Assembly (NCBI GenBank): GCA_937900185.1
Contig: CALCCW010000113.1
Coordinates: 1 to 9,291 of the forward strand
Origin: QQUK01 sp913009765
Lineage (GTDB): Bacteria; Zixibacteria; MSB-5A5; GN15; FEB-12
Direction of reading: 5' to 3'
DNA: 9,291 bases
Each line of letters starts with the position of its first letter. The stretch's first letter is position 1. Below are positions 5,349 to 9,291 of this stretch, piece after piece. The translations under genes were made by a program, and so were the position numbers. The notes under the pieces were generated by a model. It was given only the letters and a program-made list of their open reading frames with translations, was not told the origin of the DNA and did no database searches.

Positions 5349-6852
5349 GTATAGAATCTCCTATTTGAATCGCACCAAGCAGATGCCAAGGTGATGGGGC
5401 TGTCTCTTGTGTATGAGCATGAGAATTCCCATGAACAGCATTAGCATAACAGACTGCTGCTGATGCGGCGACAAGCTCTTTGAAATTTTCAGAAAAATCT
5501 TCTCGCTCGCTCATATACTTTTCAATAAAATCAGTAAAAGTATTTCCTTTTAAAAATTCAGGATGTGATAAGATATCGACCATATATTTTTTAGATGTTT
5601 TCACTCCGAGAATTTTAAACTGATGCAGTGCCAGAATCATTTTTGAGATAGCAATTTCTCTTGATGGTGCATGCACAATAAGTTTTGCCATAATTGGATC
5701 ATAATCAATTGTAACCTCAGTACCCTTTTGCACACCTGAATCAACACGAATCCCGGGACCTGACGGTTCTTTGTAGTGTAAAATTTCACCGATTGACGGC
5801 ATGAAATTATTCTCACCGTCTTCAGCATAGATTCGACATTCAATAGCATGACCGCTCTGCTGAATATTTTTCAAATGTTCAATAGACTCACCTTGAGCAA
5901 TACGGATTTGTTCAATAACTAAATCTGTCGATGTAACCATCTCTGTAATCGGATGTTCTACTTGAATACGGGTATTCATTTCCAGAAAATAGTAATGACC
6001 GCTCTCATCAAGCAAAAATTCAACTGTTCCGGCATTAACATACCCTGCCGCTTGAGCAACACGAACCGCATCTGCCCCCATACGTATACGAAGTTCATCC
6101 GTCATGGCAACCGATGGTGTTTCTTCTATAATTTTCTGATGTCTTCTTTGAATTGAACATTCTCTTTCAAAAAGGTGTATAGTATTCCCGTGCGTATCAG
6201 CTAATATTTGAAATTCTATATGACGGGGATTTACAATATATTTCTCTAAATACACCGAATCATTGTTAAATGCATTCTTCGCCTCTCTTTTGGCAGCCGA
6301 AACAGCATCTTTGAGGTCTTTAGCTTTATGCACAACCCGCATACCTTTGCCACCGCCTCCGGCGGCAGCTTTAACCATAACCGGATAGCCGGCTTCATCG
6401 GCAGCTTTTTTATAGATATCTAAATCTGTTTCAGATTTTTTCATTCCGGGGATAAGCGGTATTCCGGCATCTTCCATTTTAATACGAGACTCTACTTTAT
6501 TCCCAAGAAGATTGATAGCATCTGCAGAAGGTCCTATAAAAATAATATTTTCCTCGGCACAACGTATAGCCAGTTGAGGATTCTCTGCCAAAAAACCATA
6601 CCCGGGATGAATCGCATCGGCATTTGTTTCTTTGGCGGCGGAGATAATTTTTTCAATATCTAAATATGATTTTTGAGGAGCAGCTTCACCAATATAAACA
6701 GCTTCATCGGCAATCATTTTGTGTTTACTATTTTTATCGGCATCAGAATACAGAGCAACAGATTTTATTCCCATAGCCTGACAGGCATTGATAACCCGAA
6801 CGGCAATTTCTGAACGGTTGGCTATAAGAATCTTTTGAATTTTCTTACTCAT
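5341..6852 (-). CDS. Methylcrotonyl-CoA carboxylase biotin carboxylase subunit
   Basis: 503 residues. The biotin carboxylase fold is complete: N-terminal KILIANRSEIAVR (7-19), HPGYGFLAEN (82-91), ATP-grasp with K161 and glycine-rich AAAGGGGKGMR (162-172), metal ligands E278 and E291, and the catalytic loop NTRIQVEHPITEM (293-305) with R295 and E299. IECRIYAED carries R340, the C-terminal biotin carboxylase part. It uses ATP and bicarbonate to carboxylate biotin on the carrier subunit. Residues about 450-503 go beyond a stand-alone AccC and end in SPWHLLGAIQIGDSIHA, which resembles the start of the BT domain of fused MCC alpha chains. The stop codon therefore falls within that domain, and the next gene supplies the rest plus the carrier. 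It overlaps the upstream hydratase gene by 8 bases (ATGAGTAA). Assignment to MCC rather than propionyl-CoA carboxylase rests on the neighbouring beta subunit and hydratase. Confidence 0.93.
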   Translation of the reverse strand: MSKKIQKILIANRSEIAVRVINACQAMGIKSVALYSDADKNSKHKMIADEAVYIGEAAPQKSYLDIEKIISAAKETNADAIHPGYGFLAENPQLAIRCAEENIIFIGPSADAINLLGNKVESRIKMEDAGIPLIPGMKKSETDLDIYKKAADEAGYPVMVKAAAGGGGKGMRVVHKAKDLKDAVSAAKREAKNAFNNDSVYLEKYIVNPRHIEFQILADTHGNTIHLFERECSIQRRHQKIIEETPSVAMTDELRIRMGADAVRVAQAAGYVNAGTVEFLLDESGHYYFLEMNTRIQVEHPITEMVTSTDLVIEQIRIAQGESIEHLKNIQQSGHAIECRIYAEDGENNFMPSIGEILHYKEPSGPGIRVDSGVQKGTEVTIDYDPIMAKLIVHAPSREIAISKMILALHQFKILGVKTSKKYMVDILSHPEFLKGNTFTDFIEKYMSEREDFSENFKELVAASAAVCYANAVHGNSHAHTQETAPSPWHLLGAIQIGDSIHA

Positions 6853-7633
6853 TATTCACCCATTTTGGTTTTCGTTTATTTAAAAATGCATCCATACCTT
6901 CCTGACCCTCATCGGAAATCCGAAGTTTGGCAATCATCTCGGCAGTATATGGTTTAAATTGTTCCGGTGACATCGACGGTACCTCGCTGACAAGTTTTTT
7001 TGCCATACTGACTGCTTCGGGACCTGACGATATAATTGTGTGTACCAGTTCATCAACAGCAGAGTCAAGTTTGTCATCTTCGACAAATTTATTTACCAAC
7101 CCAACTTCAAAAGCTCTTTTAGCAAGCATCCGTTCACCGGTGATAAACAATTCACGTGCTTTTCCTTCACCCATTTTTTTAATAACATACGGACCGATAC
7201 AGGCAGGCACCACCCCGATTTTAACTTCTGAGAATGAAAACTTTGCTGACTCGGCAGCAATAGCAATATCGCAGACAGCGACAAATCCTGTTCCGCCTCC
7301 GATAGCGGCACCATTTATTTTGCCGATAACCGGAAGTTTGAAACTGTACACTTTGTAAAAAAGTTCTGCCAATCGGTTTGATTCAATCAGGTTTTCCTCA
7401 AAAGATTGGTTTACAACCGAACGCATCCAGTTTAAATCGGCTCCTGCACAAAATGATTTTCCTTCTCCGGTTATTACGATAACTCGCAAGTCGGAATCTT
7501 TTTCAAGCAGGTCAAACAGCTGAAGCATTTCGTCTATAACAAGTGAATTAAAAGCATTATGAATTTTAGGACGGTTAAAAATAATATTACCGACCTTGCC
7601 TTCTTTTATATATTTGATAGTTTTAAATTCCAT
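6845..7633 (-). CDS. liuC: Methylglutaconyl-CoA hydratase (crotonase family)
   Basis: 262 residues, the normal size for a crotonase-fold enzyme. It probably hydrates 3-methylglutaconyl-CoA to 3-hydroxy-3-methylglutaryl-CoA in leucine breakdown. The oxyanion-hole segment SFCAGADLNWMR (60-71) is the form typical of LiuC/AUH-type hydratases, and the second segment is NGAAIGGGTG (107-116). Of the two catalytic glutamates of classical enoyl-CoA hydratase, the second is present (E136 in FSEVKIGVVP). The first position is Gly (residue 116), a variant I recall in bacterial LiuC-type proteins with the PAxxxPYV motif, here PACIGPYV (143-150). It lies between the carboxylase beta gene (9 bases away) and the biotin carboxylase gene (8-base overlap), which is the standard Liu order. 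A general enoyl-CoA hydratase is the alternative, less likely given the context. Confidence 0.85.
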   Translation of the reverse strand: MEFKTIKYIKEGKVGNIIFNRPKIHNAFNSLVIDEMLQLFDLLEKDSDLRVIVITGEGKSFCAGADLNWMRSVVNQSFEENLIESNRLAELFYKVYSFKLPVIGKINGAAIGGGTGFVAVCDIAIAAESAKFSFSEVKIGVVPACIGPYVIKKMGEGKARELFITGERMLAKRAFEVGLVNKFVEDDKLDSAVDELVHTIISSGPEAVSMAKKLVSEVPSMSPEQFKPYTAEMIAKLRISDEGQEGMDAFLNKRKPKWVNNE

Positions 7634-7642
7634 AGTTGTTCT

Positions 7643-9253
7643 CTACATTCTAAATATACCGAATTGTTGATCCTCTATCGGAGAATTAAGAGACATCGAA
7701 ATTGCAAGTGCTAACATCTCTCTTGTTTCAGTCATCCCTATCATACCGTCATCCCAAAGTCTTGCACCTGAATAGTATGGTGTTGATTCGCTTTCATATT
7801 TTTCAATAATCGGCTGACGGATTGCATCTATTTCTTCTTTGGAAAGTTTTCTTTTTTCTTCTCGTTCTAACTGTTCAATTTTCACATGTGCCAAAACATC
7901 GGCAGCTTGCTCACCACCCATAACACAAATTTTAGAATTCGGCCACATCCACATAAGACGAGGGAAATATCCCCGTCCGCACATGGCATAGTTCCCTGCT
8001 CCGTAAGAACCGCCAACAACTACTGTAAACTTTGGAACATTGGCGTTGGCAACTGCGTGAACCATTTTGGCACCATCACGAGCAATACCTGCCGCTTCAT
8101 ATTGTTTGCCGACCATAAAACCGGTAATGTTTTGCAAAAATATTAGTGGAATTTTACGCATGGAACATAGTTCAACAAAATGTGCCCCTTTTTGAGATGA
8201 TTCAGGAAATAAAACACCGTTATTTCCGATTATACCTACTGGGTATCCCATGATATGAGCAAAGCCGCATACCAAAGTTGCACCATATAACTCTTTAAAT
8301 TCATGGAATTTAGAACCGTCTACAATACGGGCTATCAATTCTTTTACATTAAAAGGTTTACGAAGGTCATTTGAAACAACGCCGTACAATTCTTCGGGGT
8401 CATAATAAGGGTCTTCAGGAGTTTTGAGGTCAAGTTCAAACGGTTTAGGAAGGTTTAGATTTTCAACAATGTTGCGAGCAATTTGTAAGGCATGCGAATC
8501 ATCTTGAGCATAATGGTCGGAGACACCTGATGTACGGCAATGCACATCGGCACCGCCTAATTCTTCGGCAGTAACAATTTCGCCAGTGGCAGCTTTGACA
8601 AGAGGAGGTCCGCCAATAAAGATAGTTCCCTGTTTGCGAACAATAATCGTTTCATCAGACATTGCCGGGGCATACGCTCCGCCTGCGGTGCAGGAACCCA
8701 TAACAACAGCAATTTGAGCAATTCCTTTTGCCGACATACGGGCTTGATTATAAAAGATTCGACCGAAATGATCTTTGTCAGGAAAAACTCCTGATTGAAG
8801 CGGGAGAAATACTCCTCCGGATTCAACTAAATAGATACATGGTAAATTATTTGTCTCGGCTATTTCTTGAGCACGGCAATGTTTCAATACAGTCATCGGA
8901 AAATATGTGCCGCCTTTAACTGTCGCATCATTGGCTATTATCATACATTCCCGACCATGCACAGACCCAATTCCTGCAATAAGACCGGCAGCAGGTGCAG
9001 CACCGTCATACATACCATAAGCAGCAAATGGCGACATTTCCACAAAGGGGGTGTTACGGTCAATAAGTTTTTCCACCCGTTCACGTGGCAGAATTTTCCC
9101 CCGCTCGGTGTGACGTTTTCTTGAACGTTCGGGACCGCCTTGTTTTACTTTATCGAGATTCTCTTTAAATTCAAGATGCTGTGCTTTATTCTTTTCAAAG
9201 TTTTCTTTGTATATAGCAGAGCCTTTGTCTATTTTCGATTCTATTCTATACAT
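7643..9253 (-). CDS. Methylcrotonyl-CoA carboxylase beta (carboxyltransferase) subunit
   Basis: 536 residues, full length for MCC beta, which transfers CO2 from carboxybiotin to the gamma carbon of 3-methylcrotonyl-CoA. Two crotonase-like halves are visible. The N half has RERVEKLID (57-65), YLVESGGVFLPLQ (141-153), MGSCTAGGAYAPAMSDE (185-201) and GTIFIGGPPLVKAATGE (209-225). The C half has NNGVLFPESSQKGAHFVELC (344-363), FLQNITGFMVGKQYE (372-386) and GGSYGAGNYAMCGR (414-427). WMWPNSKICVMGGEQAADVL (435-454), ARLWDDGMI (497-505) and the terminal FGIFRM separate MCC from propionyl-CoA carboxylase beta chains. The start ATG at 9253 has AAAGGTG about 13 bases upstream, a rather long spacing, perhaps compensated by coupling to an upstream gene. 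It is the first complete gene of the operon here. liuB and mccB are both used as names. Confidence 0.95.
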   Translation of the reverse strand: MYRIESKIDKGSAIYKENFEKNKAQHLEFKENLDKVKQGGPERSRKRHTERGKILPRERVEKLIDRNTPFVEMSPFAAYGMYDGAAPAAGLIAGIGSVHGRECMIIANDATVKGGTYFPMTVLKHCRAQEIAETNNLPCIYLVESGGVFLPLQSGVFPDKDHFGRIFYNQARMSAKGIAQIAVVMGSCTAGGAYAPAMSDETIIVRKQGTIFIGGPPLVKAATGEIVTAEELGGADVHCRTSGVSDHYAQDDSHALQIARNIVENLNLPKPFELDLKTPEDPYYDPEELYGVVSNDLRKPFNVKELIARIVDGSKFHEFKELYGATLVCGFAHIMGYPVGIIGNNGVLFPESSQKGAHFVELCSMRKIPLIFLQNITGFMVGKQYEAAGIARDGAKMVHAVANANVPKFTVVVGGSYGAGNYAMCGRGYFPRLMWMWPNSKICVMGGEQAADVLAHVKIEQLEREEKRKLSKEEIDAIRQPIIEKYESESTPYYSGARLWDDGMIGMTETREMLALAISMSLNSPIEDQQFGIFRM

Positions 9254-9290
9254 AGCTTACATTTTCACCTTTGAGCTTTTTAAAAGTGAT
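9246..9290 (-). CDS. Possible 3' end of an upstream operon gene
   Basis: One minus-strand frame is open from the window edge and reads ITFKKLKGENVSYV before a TAG that overlaps the carboxylase beta start by 8 bases (ATGTATAG). That is the same overlap size seen at the two other tight junctions in this operon. A competing frame ends ten codons in, at the TAA 9257-9259 (SLLKSSKVKM). Only 14 codons are visible, so neither can be identified. Confidence 0.25.
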   Translation of the reverse strand: MTFKKLKGENVSYV

Positions 9291-9291
9291 G

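Noticed and set aside
7285..7287. Loss of the first catalytic glutamate in the hydratase (Gly116) taken as inactivation
   Set aside because: I recall Gly at this place as usual in bacterial LiuC-type hydratases with the PAxxxPYV motif. The rest of the active site is intact.
6927..7358. 143-codon plus-strand open frame opposite the hydratase gene
   Set aside because: Antisense shadow of a well-supported gene; Ser/Pro/Ile-rich translation without recognisable domains.
7643..9253. Propionyl-CoA or acetyl-CoA carboxylase beta subunit
   Set aside because: The WMWPN...MGGEQAA block, ARLWDDG and terminal FGIFRM, together with the adjacent LiuC-type hydratase, point to methylcrotonyl-CoA carboxylase.

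Overview
The window looks like chromosomal DNA from an AT-rich Gram-negative bacterium. Two exported proteins end in an aromatic residue and have the alternating pattern of outer-membrane beta-barrels. Most genes have recognisable Shine-Dalgarno sequences, and the metabolic genes encode CoA-thioester chemistry. A member of the Bacteroidota/Chlorobiota/Ignavibacteriota assemblage would fit, but there is no marker gene here and I cannot place it further. The first 68 bases are not biological: ten T residues and then the complete Illumina universal (P5) adapter. The left end is therefore a contig end, probably from a short-read assembly.

Layout from left to right. (1) 69-2242, minus strand: a short-chain acyl-CoA module transcribed towards the contig end, thiolase -> 3-hydroxybutyryl-CoA dehydrogenase -> acyl-CoA dehydrogenase. 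The last gene is cut off by the adapter after 29 codons. (2) 2243-2427: a divergent promoter region with a CRP/FNR-type palindrome placed for activation of the thiolase promoter. (3) 2428-3757, plus strand: two small signal-peptide-bearing beta-barrel proteins separated by an intrinsic terminator. (4) 3758-4847: an island of hairpin repeats around one minus-strand gene that has a HEPN-type RNase motif. (5) 4848-9253, minus strand: a leucine-degradation (Liu) operon, methylcrotonyl-CoA carboxylase beta -> methylglutaconyl-CoA hydratase -> biotin carboxylase -> biotin carrier protein. The biotin-containing alpha subunit is split into two overlapping genes.

How the genes work together. The carboxylase (beta subunit plus split alpha subunit) converts 3-methylcrotonyl-CoA to 3-methylglutaconyl-CoA, and the hydratase makes HMG-CoA. 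Cleavage of HMG-CoA by a lyase not seen here would give acetyl-CoA and acetoacetate. The thiolase/dehydrogenase/acyl-CoA dehydrogenase set interconverts acetyl-CoA, acetoacetyl-CoA, 3-hydroxybutyryl-CoA and crotonyl/butyryl-CoA, so both operons meet at acetyl-CoA and acetoacetyl-CoA. A crotonase for that set, isovaleryl-CoA dehydrogenase, HMG-CoA lyase and ETF are not in the window.

Most of the window is ordinary metabolism. The places worth a second look are the repeat-bracketed HEPN island, two inverted hairpin repeats whose stems differ by compensatory changes, the split carboxylase alpha subunit, and the CRP/FNR-type site. I see no convincing wholly new system; the HEPN island is the best candidate.
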